A stretch of 7,865 nucleotides of DNA, taken from assembly GCA_030146905.1 (NCBI GenBank), contig JASLAV010001018.1, forward strand, positions 1-7,865, in the 5' to 3' direction. This DNA comes from Lentzea sp. Lineage in GTDB: Bacteria; Actinomycetota; Actinomycetes; Mycobacteriales; Pseudonocardiaceae. The notes beneath the pieces are model-generated. The model was not told the origin of the DNA, ran no database searches, and was given only the letters and a program-made list of their open reading frames with translations. The position numbers and the translations under genes are program-made. Every line of letters starts with the position of its first letter. Position 1 is the stretch's first letter. Below, piece by piece: positions 1-6,468 of the stretch.

Positions 1-501
1 CCAGGTGGTCTGGCAGCCGCTCCGTGCTGCTGGCCCCTTCGTCGCCGAGGATCACCACCTGTCGAGACGGCAGGGCCTCGACGGTGTCAGCGAGGGTGGT
101 CACCTCTCCTCGCAGCCGCAGAGCGGTGCGCCTGACACCCGGCAGTCGGCCGAGAATCACGTCCGGGGCGGCGGAGGTCGGTCCATTGACCGACGACCAC
201 GGCACTCGCAGAGGTTCAGGGAACAAGAGCCTGCGGACGGTCGCCTCGTGGTGGACGTGCTCAGCCACGCGCTCTGCAAGAGTCGGAAGGGCGGAGGCCT
301 CCGCCCTTCGTCGACGTGGGACTGCGGTCTCGACGCGGCCCACGTCAGCGCCAGCGTGACCACGCCAACTAGGCAGCTGACGATGCTGGCGACCTTGTCC
401 CCGACATCGAGAGCGTCGAGAGCGAGCCCGATTCCGAGTACGGACGCCGTCAACGCGAAGAACAATGCCCACGGCCACCGGAGCGCGCCTCGAGAACCCA
501 C
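1..501 (-). pseudogene. NACHT-type STAND protein, N-terminal part, frameshifted and cut by the left edge
   Basis: The gene starts at a GTG (499-501) with an upstream GAAGGG at good spacing. The first frame gives two hydrophobic helices (about residues 8-28 and 35-56, including LGIGLALDALDVGDKVASI), then a polar stretch, and continues to an unrelated tail stopping near 157. From about 300 leftwards a different frame, shifted by -1, carries the expected continuation: ALPTLAERVAEHVHHEATV, then LFPEPLRVPWSSVNGP, then LRGEVTTLADTVEALPSRQ and VVILGDEGASST at the edge. This order (two membrane helices, basic/acidic linker, PxPLxVxW-like segment, P-loop) is the usual start of large actinobacterial NACHT proteins. 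The P-loop is degenerate: the conserved Gly-Lys is Ser-Ser. I read it as one gene broken by a single-base indel near 290-340. A sequencing error, or a real downstream start in the second frame, cannot be excluded. The NTPase core and C-terminus lie outside the window. Confidence 0.62.
286..309. repeat. Perfect 24-bp palindrome at the frame switch
   Basis: The half-site GAAGGCGG-like arm, exactly GAAGGGCGGAGG (286-297), is followed directly by its reverse complement CCTCCGCCCTTC (298-309) with no spacer. It sits inside the NACHT-type gene, exactly where the good reading frame changes. Such sequences can extrude as hairpins and promote replication or sequencing indels. A regulatory dyad is also possible, but it lies about 190 bp inside the gene. 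Confidence 0.7.
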
Positions 502-883
502 GTGCCGCCCTTCAGGGTGTCAGGAGCAGACGATGCTAACGCCCGCTGCCGTTCGATGGAGATTGAGAACCCCACACGCGTAGAGCGTGCTTTCCAGCCT
601 CATCAATGTCGTACGGACTGGACGCCCTCGCACGGAAGAACAGCAGGTGTGCGTGTCCTTCGTGTCCGGCGACGTCGGCAGCATCTTCTTGAGTCCGCCG
701 TACATATGCTGAGGAAGATCGTGGTTGGTCCCGCTGACAGCGGTATCCACCGGGCCGCGGCGCTCGCGGGCGTCGGAGCTGCCTATCTCTCCCGTTTCCA
801 GCGATGCGGCCACGCCACCGCCAACTTGGCGCAGCTGATCAACGAGTACGAACCTGCAGCAGCCTCATGCGCAGGTCAGCTCG
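502..883. other. Gene-poor stretch with only weak short reading frames
   Basis: I see no convincing gene here. A minus-strand frame (813-520, GTG start, 97 codons) lies 18 bp upstream of the NACHT-type gene, but its product has no recognisable motif and mixed codon bias. A plus-strand frame from 587 to 712 has strongly G/C third positions over its second half (ending SFVSGDVGSIFLSPPYIC) but no ribosome binding site, so it may be a gene relic. At 826-861 a plus-strand frame reads LAQLINEYEPAA, which resembles the C-terminal tail of integrase proteins like the remnant just downstream. The stretch is best read as debris between the two broken genes. Confidence 0.4.
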
Positions 884-1153
884 TTGGGCCATGCTTTGGC
901 ACCCCACAGGGTGAAGACCCTTCGCGCCGAACTGCTGGACCGCACGCTGATCTGGAATCAGGCTCACCTACGGCACGCGCTGCGTGAGTACGAGCGGCAC
1001 TGCAACGAGCACCGACCCCACCGATCCCTCGCCGCCGCAGCACCCTTGAGGGCCCGGCCGCAGCCTCTTGAACCCGATCAGATCGAACGCCTCGCCGTGG
1101 AACGACGTGACCGTCTTGGGGGAGTCATCCACGAGTACCACCGCGTCGCTTAA
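884..1153 (+). pseudogene. C-terminal remnant of an integrase-core (DDE) transposase
   Basis: The frame reads VKTLRAELLDRTLIWNQ, then HLRHALREYERHCNEHRPHRSL, then a Pro/Arg-rich segment and the terminal RRDRLGGVIHEYHRVA before TAA. This is the characteristic end of actinobacterial retroviral-type integrases of the IS481/IS3-like group: the RxExLDR segment, the YxxHxNxHRPHRSL motif and a terminal GGxIxEY tail. Only about the last 85 residues of a protein normally around 300 residues long are recognisable. The first two catalytic acidic residues are absent, and the region holding the third is degraded, since nothing upstream of VKTLRAEL resembles the family. No ribosome binding site supports expression. 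No terminal inverted repeat is evident in the following 160 bp. It converges with the STAND gene on the other strand. Confidence 0.8.
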
Positions 1154-1222
1154 CCAGCACGGATGCAGTTTTCGGCACGCACAAGACCGGACCACCGGCC
1201 GATCTAGCGGCGTGGCTCGCCC

Positions 1223-1244
1223 GGTGGCCGTGTGAAAGGCCACC
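1223..1244. terminator. Possible hairpin between convergent genes
   Basis: A 7-bp perfect stem (GGTGGCC with GGCCACC) encloses an 8-nt loop in the 163-bp gap between the integrase remnant and the end of the STAND gene. A competing pairing exists with CCACCGG at 1192-1198. There is no T-run on either side, so a terminator role is only plausible. The rest of the gap (1154-1316) shows nothing else I can name. Confidence 0.3.
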
Positions 1245-1316
1245 AGGCCGGGTCGGCCCTCACCGCCGGGAAGTCCGTGCCATCGAGCCGTGTCCGGCAC
1301 CCAGGCAAGCCAGAAC

Positions 1317-3797
1317 CTACAGCGCTGTGGCCAGCAATGCCCGGAGCGGTTCCGCTTCGGGCATCGCCAACCGCGAGTACAGCTCCACTGCCTGTTCGTA
1401 GTGCTCACGCGAGCCGAGTGCGTGGCCGAGTCCGGCGTGGGCTCGTGCCTGCTGGTCGGCGGAGCTGAGCTCCGTGGCCAGGGCCAGGGCCTCGGTGAGC
1501 AGGGTGACGTCGTCGGTGGCCTCTCCCAGCCCGTTGAGCACGTAGAGCTCGCCGGTTCGATCGCCGAGTTCCCGGAACATCGCGAGCGCCTGGGTGTACG
1601 CCTGCACCGCCCGATCGCGCTGACCCCATCGTGAGTAGAGCAGGCCGAAACCCTGAAGGCACCACGCCTCGGAGTCGACGTCGCCGCGCTGCCGGTGGAT
1701 GTCCAGGATCCTGGTGAAGTGTTCGAGCGCCGAGTCGTAGCGGCCCAGTTCGATCTCCACCGACGCCAGGCCGCTGATCGCCCAGGCCTCACCGTCCACA
1801 TCGCCCATCTCCGCGTACAGGCGCTGGGCCTGTTCGAGGTGTCGAGCGGCTGAAGGGTTGAGACCCAGCCGTTCTTCGACCGCGCCGAGGTTGACCAGGG
1901 CGTGGGCCTCCACGGCCTGATCGCCGGTGGCCTCGTTCAGCTCCAGGGCCCGGTAGTAGTGGTCGGCGGCCTCGCGGAACCGGCCGAGCCTGGTGCCGGT
2001 GACTCCGAGGAGGACCAGCGTGCGGATCTCGCCGTCGCGGTCTTCGGTGGTGCGCAGCAGCTCCGCGGCTTCCTCCAGGACGGGAACGGCCTCCTCTGGC
2101 CTGCCCAGTTCGAGCAAGGCAGCGGTGACGTCGTGGAGCGTTCTGGCGGTCAGGACGGGATCTGCGAGCGAGCGCGCGGCGGAGAGAGCCCTGGTGCTCA
2201 TCGCCAGCGCGGTGCTCCAGCGGTCGCGGTTGAGGTGCCGGAACACCGTCAGCGACAGCTGTACCGAGTGCAGCGGTTCACCGACCTCGACGGACGTGAC
2301 CAGCGCCGGGTGTTCCGCTTCCAGCCACGTCAGGGCGGCGTCCGGGTCAGTGAGATCGGGCGTCGCGGTTTTGGCCGCCTCCACCCGCGGACGGCGGCGG
2401 GTGTCCCCGGGATAGCAGACATCCATGGCCAGTGAGGCGGTGGCCAGCAGGTAATCGGCCAGGTTGCTGCGGGCGGCCTGCCGCACCGAGGGCGGGTCCT
2501 CGTCGGACGCCCGCTCGGACGCGTACTCGCGCACCAGGTCGTGGAAGGAGTACCGCCCTGACGCGCACTGGAGGAGGTGGTCGCGACACAGGCCCTCCAG
2601 GTGGACGCGGGTCTTGTCCAGGTCCCGGCCCGTCAGCGCGGCGGCACCGTACTCGTCGAACTCGCCGGTCGGGTGCAGTGCGACCAGCCGGAGGACCCTG
2701 CGCCTGTCCTCCGGCAGCCGCTGGTACGACGCGTCCAGCGCGAGCTGGACACCGTCGTCGAGTCGCTGTCGCTGATGCCGGTCGTCGAGGCGGTCCGCGT
2801 GGTCGGTGAGCGTCCAGCCCTCCACCGCGCGGATGTGCCCGACGATGAGGGTGAGCGCGAGCGGCAGGAAACCGCACCGTTCCGCGATGCGGGACAACGC
2901 CTTCGGGTCGTTGCCCAAGGGCAGATGACCGACCGCGTGCTCCAGGAACGCGACCGCTTCGGCAGCGGTGAACACGGCCAGCTCGAGGTGGGTGACGGCG
3001 GGCAGACCCGTCAGGCTGCGCCGGCTCGTGATGATCGCGACGCTGCCCGGTGCGCCGGGCAGCAGGTGCCGCACCTGTTCCTCGTCGGCGGCGTTGTCCA
3101 GCACCACGAGCACACCCGCGGCCCGTTCGCGGTAGGCGCCGACCAGCGACGGCAGGTCGTGGGGAACCTCGGTGCCAGGCATGCCGAGCAGCCGCAGAAA
3201 CCCGTCCAGCACCGCGCTCGGAGCCGCTGGTGGCAGTTTCGGGTCGAATCCCCGCAGGTCGACGAACAGCACGCGCGAATGCGCGCCGGCGAGCCGGGCC
3301 GCCGCACGGAGCGCCAGCTGGGTCTTCCCGACCCCGGCCATGCCTTCGAGCGCGGAGATCACGACCGACCCGCCGGCCACCGCCTCGCGCAGTCGCGCCA
3401 GCTCGGTCTCCCTGCCGACGAAACCCGGTTCCCCGCCGGGTAGTTCGTCGTGGACGCGCACCTGAGCGGCCATGACGACCTCACCGGCCACCACCCGCAA
3501 CGCCTGGCGCCACTGGGCGACGTAGCCCTGGTCGGAGTGCAGCGCCCGCACGATCGCGATCACCAGGTCGGCGTTGAGCCGCTTGCGCCCCGACCGGAAG
3601 CAGTCGACCACCGTCGTCTTGCGCGCCATCTCAGCTTCCGGACGACCTTCGCGCGCCCACTCGGCGTTGATACCCGCGGTGATCCGCTCGTAGGAGGGCG
3701 CTCCCGCCCACACCTTCAACGACCGCAGCTGCTCCACCAGGTCGTCGAACGTCGCGGCCTGCCCGGGATCTGGCAGCGGAACGGGTGCGGGGCACAT
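1317..3797 (-). CDS. HTH-NB-ARC-TPR STAND protein, probable regulator
   Basis: This is an intact 826-residue STAND NTPase. Residues about 16-105 form the helical, DNA-binding-type N-terminus seen in many actinobacterial NB-ARC/TPR proteins (SYERITAGIN, then TTVVDCFRSGRKRLN). The NB-ARC core follows: a FVGRETEL entry motif (126-133), Walker A GMAGVGKT (152-159), Walker B VLVVLDN (229-235), the TSRR sensor segment (257-260), GFLPLAL (309-315) and an HDLV motif at 419-422 in place of MHD. A conserved WLEAEHPALV (491-500) precedes a TPR array from about 525 to 815. There is no SARP domain, signal peptide or membrane helix. Such proteins are ATP/ADP-switched signalling platforms: TPRs sense a ligand or partner and the N-terminus delivers the output. 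The ATG at 3797 is preceded by GAGGG three bases away. The gene is divergent from the secreted-protein genes and may control them, which is inference. All NTPase motifs look intact. Confidence 0.88.
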   Translation of the reverse strand: MCPAPVPLPDPGQAATFDDLVEQLRSLKVWAGAPSYERITAGINAEWAREGRPEAEMARKTTVVDCFRSGRKRLNADLVIAIVRALHSDQGYVAQWRQALRVVAGEVVMAAQVRVHDELPGGEPGFVGRETELARLREAVAGGSVVISALEGMAGVGKTQLALRAAARLAGAHSRVLFVDLRGFDPKLPPAAPSAVLDGFLRLLGMPGTEVPHDLPSLVGAYRERAAGVLVVLDNAADEEQVRHLLPGAPGSVAIITSRRSLTGLPAVTHLELAVFTAAEAVAFLEHAVGHLPLGNDPKALSRIAERCGFLPLALTLIVGHIRAVEGWTLTDHADRLDDRHQRQRLDDGVQLALDASYQRLPEDRRRVLRLVALHPTGEFDEYGAAALTGRDLDKTRVHLEGLCRDHLLQCASGRYSFHDLVREYASERASDEDPPSVRQAARSNLADYLLATASLAMDVCYPGDTRRRPRVEAAKTATPDLTDPDAALTWLEAEHPALVTSVEVGEPLHSVQLSLTVFRHLNRDRWSTALAMSTRALSAARSLADPVLTARTLHDVTAALLELGRPEEAVPVLEEAAELLRTTEDRDGEIRTLVLLGVTGTRLGRFREAADHYYRALELNEATGDQAVEAHALVNLGAVEERLGLNPSAARHLEQAQRLYAEMGDVDGEAWAISGLASVEIELGRYDSALEHFTRILDIHRQRGDVDSEAWCLQGFGLLYSRWGQRDRAVQAYTQALAMFRELGDRTGELYVLNGLGEATDDVTLLTEALALATELSSADQQARAHAGLGHALGSREHYEQAVELYSRLAMPEAEPLRALLATAL

Positions 3798-3939
3798 GAA
3801 CCCTCACCCTAGTGGCGCAGCGGCACGCGGCGTTCGGATTCGGTCGGATTCAACCTTCCGGTGCCGCCGGGTCGGCATCTTCGTTCACGCCGGAGGGGCG
3901 CACACCGCCTCTCCACACGAAGAGGGGAACGGCAACACC
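3798..3939. promoter_or_regulatory. Divergent intergenic region for the STAND gene and the secreted-protein genes
   Basis: This 142-bp gap must carry the promoters of both the minus-strand STAND gene and the plus-strand three-gene set. No consensus -35/-10 pair stands out. On the minus strand a TAGGGT lies only a few bases from the STAND start, which would give a near-leaderless message if it were the -10 (weak). The strong ribosome binding site GAGGGG (about 3922-3927) serves the I36 gene. The main structural signal is the direct repeat at 3834-3851. Confidence 0.5.
3834..3851. repeat. Direct repeat TCGGATTC x2, 10-bp period, candidate operator
   Basis: TCGGATTC occurs at 3834-3841 and again at 3844-3851. 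Identical 8-mers one helical turn apart are a common arrangement for cooperative protein binding on one DNA face. The location, 37 bp from the STAND start and about 90 bp from the I36 start, suits an operator or activator site. The binding protein is unknown; the divergent HTH-containing STAND protein is one candidate. Confidence 0.4.
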
Positions 3940-4377
3940 ATGAAGAAGATCGCATCCGTCCTCGCCGCCGTGGGGGTGGCCGGGGTCTCGCTCGTCGCGG
4001 CCGAAGGTGTCGCGAACGCGGCCTGCACGTACGACCACGCCTGCATGTACTCCGCGTCGGACTACAAGGGTCTCAAGCGCGATGACCTCTACAGCAGGCC
4101 GAACTGGGGCCAGATCACCTACAACGGCTCGAGCACCGCGCTGTACCGCGGCGACGGCTCGCAGCAGAACGTCAGTTCCATGGAGAACAGGGACGAGAAC
4201 TCGTACATCGCCGTCTACTACAACTCGAACTACGCGGGTCCGTGCTTCCGGATCCGCCCGAACGGCAAGGTGCCGAACTTCCAGACCGTCAAGTTGTCCA
4301 ACGGCGACGCCAACGACCGGATGAACTCGCACAAGTTCAACCCGAGCAACTGCCAGACGGGCACCATCTACGGCTGA
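3940..4377 (+). CDS. Secreted I36-type (beta/gamma-crystallin-like) putative peptidase inhibitor
   Basis: This is a 145-residue pre-protein. Residues 1-27 are a Sec signal peptide (MKK, hydrophobic core, ANA-A cleavage), leaving about 118 residues outside the cell. The mature part carries two crystallin-like halves, around CMYSASDYKG (35-44) and VYYNSNYAGPCFRI (92-105), and ends with NDRMNSHKF. Cysteines 29, 35, 102 and 138 could make two disulphides, as in the Streptomyces metalloproteinase inhibitor SMPI, the founding I36 member of about 102 residues. The family fold is clear from the pattern; inhibition of a peptidase is inferred from the family and not shown by any residue. I chose the ATG at 3940 because GAGGGG precedes it at proper spacing and the signal peptide begins there. 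An upstream in-frame ATG at 3796 would bury the signal peptide. It is the first gene of a probable operon, 54 bp ahead of the next. Confidence 0.85.
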   Translation: MKKIASVLAAVGVAGVSLVAAEGVANAACTYDHACMYSASDYKGLKRDDLYSRPNWGQITYNGSSTALYRGDGSQQNVSSMENRDENSYIAVYYNSNYAGPCFRIRPNGKVPNFQTVKLSNGDANDRMNSHKFNPSNCQTGTIYG

Positions 4378-4383
4378 TCAGCG

Positions 4384-4414
4384 GCGGCGGCACCGTCACC
4401 GGCGGGGCCGCCGC
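4384..4414 (+). terminator. GC-rich stem-loop between the first two operon genes, possible attenuator
   Basis: GCGGCGGC (4384-4391) pairs perfectly with GCCGCCGC (4407-4414) around a 15-nt loop, 7 bp after the I36 stop and 18 bp before the next start. No T-run follows. It could trim transcription or stabilise the upstream message so that the first gene is made in excess. A chance hairpin in GC-rich DNA is also possible. Confidence 0.35.
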
Positions 4415-4431
4415 ACCGCCCAGGGGGAACT

Positions 4432-5313
4432 GTGAAACGAGCACACGCGATCTGGCTGATCACCGCCGCCGTGGTCGCGGCGGCTGGCACGATCACGATG
4501 GTCGACCGGTTCGAGGTCGCTGCCGCGCCGCCTGCGGTGGGCGAGGTGCGGCCGGTGCACTCCGCGATGGACATCACCCTTCCGTTCGACCGCTACCAGC
4601 ACTCGCCGGCCGACCTGACCACGATCGACCGCGCTACCGCCGTGCTGGCGAGGCGGTGCCTGAACGACTTCGGCCAGGCCTGGTCACCACCGGACCCGCC
4701 ACCGCTGCCCGCGAGCACCGGTTCCTCCCGGTACGGCCTCGTCGACCCCGACCGGGCGGCCAGGTCGGGCTACCACCCGGTGGACAGCGCACCGCGGCAG
4801 CCGGAGGACCGGCCGGAGGCCACGCCCGAAGCGATGATGATCTACACGGGCAAGGGCACGACGTCCATCGGCGGCAAGCGCATCCCCGAGGGCGGTTGCC
4901 TGGGCCAGGCACGCCGCGAGCTGGAACGGGGAGTGCCCGCCGCGATCCCGGCCGCCGAGCTCATCCGCCTCGACCAGGAGACGTTCGAGCAGGCGCAACG
5001 GGACGACCGGGTGCGTCAGGCGATGACGAACTGGCGGAGCTGCATGGCCGCCTCCGGCTACGGCTACGCCGATGTGTGGGCGGCCAACAACGACATCCGC
5101 TGGGAGTCGGAAACGCCGTCGCAGGTGGAGATCGACACCGCCACGACCGACGTGACCTGCCGTCAGCGCACCGAGCTCGTCGGCACCTGGCTCGCCGTCG
5201 AGACCGCGTACCAGCGCCAGGCCGTCACGGAGCGGGCGGCGCAGTTCGACGCGCTCGACCGCGGGATGCGGGTGCGCGTCGACAACGCGACCGGAGTGCT
5301 CGCGACCGGCTGA
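4432..5313 (+). CDS. Membrane-anchored four-cysteine protein of unknown function
   Basis: This is a 293-residue protein with a GTG start, chosen because AGGGGGA lies just upstream. Residues 7-24 form one hydrophobic segment after MKRAH, with no lipobox cysteine. The rest is therefore probably extracytoplasmic, held by an uncleaved N-terminal anchor or released after a weak signal peptide. I recognise the style of an uncharacterised actinobacterial family: an early Cys after an acidic/basic helix (ARRCLNDFG, C76), a YGLVDPDRAARSGYH segment (101-115), GGKRIPEGGCLGQARREL (147-164, C156), a WRSCMAASGY motif (201-210, C204), then C243 and a helix VGTWLAVETAYQRQ. Four cysteines suggest two disulphides. 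No catalytic motif is visible and I assign no function. It lies 54 bp after the I36 gene and 43 bp before the peptidase fusion, so co-transcription is likely and a role at the cell surface with them is plausible. Confidence 0.8.
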   Translation: MKRAHAIWLITAAVVAAAGTITMVDRFEVAAAPPAVGEVRPVHSAMDITLPFDRYQHSPADLTTIDRATAVLARRCLNDFGQAWSPPDPPPLPASTGSSRYGLVDPDRAARSGYHPVDSAPRQPEDRPEATPEAMMIYTGKGTTSIGGKRIPEGGCLGQARRELERGVPAAIPAAELIRLDQETFEQAQRDDRVRQAMTNWRSCMAASGYGYADVWAANNDIRWESETPSQVEIDTATTDVTCRQRTELVGTWLAVETAYQRQAVTERAAQFDALDRGMRVRVDNATGVLATG

Positions 5314-5356
5314 ACGCGCAGGTACTTCCGACATGAACCGAGAAGCAGGAGATCTC

Positions 5357-6226
5357 ATGAGGGTGTTCCACAGATTCACCGTCGCGGCGTTGATGGGCGC
5401 GCTGCTCAGCGTGTCCTTCGGCGCGGCCACAGCATCCGCGGCGACAGCCCGCAACGGGGTGTGCGAGGCGGGCGAGTTCTGCCTCTACTACAACAGCGAC
5501 CACCAGGGCTCGCTCTCCGATTTCACCACCTCGATTCCCGACTACGGCGACTCGCAGCCGAGCTGCTACGAGTTCAAGAGCGCGGGCAACGGCCAGGGCT
5601 TGTGCGTGAAGAACGAGGCAGCCGCCGCCTGGAACCGCACGAGCGGTCCGGTCACGGTGTACTACAACAGCGAGTACGGCGGTTCCAAGCAGACCATCGC
5701 GGCAGGCGGCAAGGTCAACCTGAACGCAAGCCTCAAGAACGAGAACGCCTCCCACCGGCTCAACGACAACGGGGGCGGCGGCGGTGGCGACCCCACCTAC
5801 GCGGCACCGCCGAACAACCCGCATCCGTCGGCGACCAGCCGGGCGCCCAGCGCGACGGCCCGCACCCAGTTCGTCGACGACCAGATCGCACGACTGACCG
5901 GTGAGAAGCAGTGCTGGGTCGGCGATTACCGTCCGAGCCAGCCCTCGACGAGCAACCACAACACCGGCAACGCGCTCGACTGCACGATCTCGAGCGCGAT
6001 CGGCTCCTACCCGTCCGAGGCGCAGAAGGCGCAGGGCTGGAAGCTGGCCTACTGGCTGCAGAAGTACGCCGCCGCGCTCGACGTCCGGTACGTGATCTGG
6101 CAGGGCAAGATCTGGAGCGTCGCCCGCGCTTCCGAAGGTTGGCGCACCTACACCGGCGGATCCGGGGTGACCGGCGGTCACTACGACCACGTGCACGTGT
6201 CGATCCAGAACCCCTACGGCGACTGA
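5357..6226 (+). CDS. Secreted I36-like domain fused to an M15-like zinc peptidase domain
   Basis: This is a 289-residue pre-protein. Residues 1-28 are a signal peptide (ATASA-ATARN). Residues about 34-137 form an I36/beta-gamma-crystallin-like domain, with FCLYYNSDHQGSLSDF and VYYNSEYGGSKQTI as the two halves and cysteines at 36, 42, 70 and 83. A Gly6 run (139-144) and a Pro/Ser-rich linker to about 170 follow. The C-terminal domain (about 171-284) matches the ARB_07466-like family of M15/VanY fold. SNHNTGNALD (199-208) fits the SxHxxGxAxD zinc motif. GHYDHVHVS (274-282) supplies the third zinc ligand, probably H280, with D277 in the catalytic acid position seen in M15 enzymes. Cleavage of peptidoglycan peptides is the usual role of the fold; the substrate here is unknown. 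The ATG at 5357 has AGGAG six bases upstream; an ATG at 5333 lacks one. It is the last gene of the set, followed by a strong terminator. Confidence 0.85.
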   Translation: MRVFHRFTVAALMGALLSVSFGAATASAATARNGVCEAGEFCLYYNSDHQGSLSDFTTSIPDYGDSQPSCYEFKSAGNGQGLCVKNEAAAAWNRTSGPVTVYYNSEYGGSKQTIAAGGKVNLNASLKNENASHRLNDNGGGGGGDPTYAAPPNNPHPSATSRAPSATARTQFVDDQIARLTGEKQCWVGDYRPSQPSTSNHNTGNALDCTISSAIGSYPSEAQKAQGWKLAYWLQKYAAALDVRYVIWQGKIWSVARASEGWRTYTGGSGVTGGHYDHVHVSIQNPYGD

Positions 6227-6244
6227 ACGGCATGGCGCGCTGAC

Positions 6245-6286
6245 CAGGTGAGAGGCGAAGCCCCAGGTAGCTTCGCCTCTCACCTG
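6245..6286. terminator. Strong stem-loop terminator after the secreted-protein genes
   Basis: A perfect 16-bp stem (CAGGTGAGAGGCGAAG at 6245-6260 with its complement at 6271-6286) encloses a 10-nt loop, 18 bp after the stop of the peptidase gene. There is no clear T-tract, which is common in actinobacterial terminators. Being symmetric, it could also act on the opposite strand, where the Stv-like gene ends about 180 bp away. Confidence 0.8.
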
Positions 6287-6300
6287 CCGCACGAGTTCGC

Positions 6301-6444
6301 GCGCTCTACGACTCGAACTACCCGTCGGCTGGTTCGAGGACACCCCGCGCTGTCTCGGGCATCGAGCAGGATCCGGGCGGCTCCACCAGGAACGTCTGTC
6401 TCACGATCAGGGAGCACGTGCTGGACGACATCCAACTCTCGTAG
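6301..6444 (+). pseudogene. Decayed 3' end of a small gene, possibly crystallin-like
   Basis: Third-position G/C bias traces a coding path through this intergenic stretch with two compensating single-base shifts. It begins ALYDSNYP (6301-6324), moves to VGWFEDTPRCLG after a one-base loss near 6322, then returns to the first frame near 6361 as IEQDPGGSTRNVCLTIR and HVLDDIQLS, ending at TAG (6442-6444). The LYDSNYP start echoes the YYNSxYxG motifs of the two neighbouring I36-type genes, so it may be the tail of a third paralogue. That kinship is weak. No start, ribosome binding site or signal peptide remains, and the terminator abuts its 5' side. Confidence 0.45.
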
Positions 6445-6468
6445 CTCGGGAAGCTCATCGCGGAGTGG

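Noticed and set aside
520..813. Minus-strand 97-codon frame just upstream of the NACHT-type gene
   Set aside because: No ribosome binding site I trust, no motif, mixed codon bias; kept only as part of the gene-poor stretch.
2577..3443. Plus-strand open frame opposite the NB-ARC domain
   Set aside because: Shadow of the minus-strand gene, which shows all STAND motifs in order.
4432..4510. Lipoprotein signal for the four-Cys protein
   Set aside because: No cysteine occurs near the end of the hydrophobic segment; the first is residue 76.
4242..5336. Plus-strand open frame of 364 codons overlapping two operon genes
   Set aside because: Arg/Pro/Gly-rich and contradicted by the motif-bearing frames of the I36 and four-Cys genes.
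5225..6343. Minus-strand open frame of 372 codons opposite the peptidase fusion
   Set aside because: Val/Arg/Gly-rich shadow; the plus strand has the signal peptide, zinc motifs and ribosome binding site.
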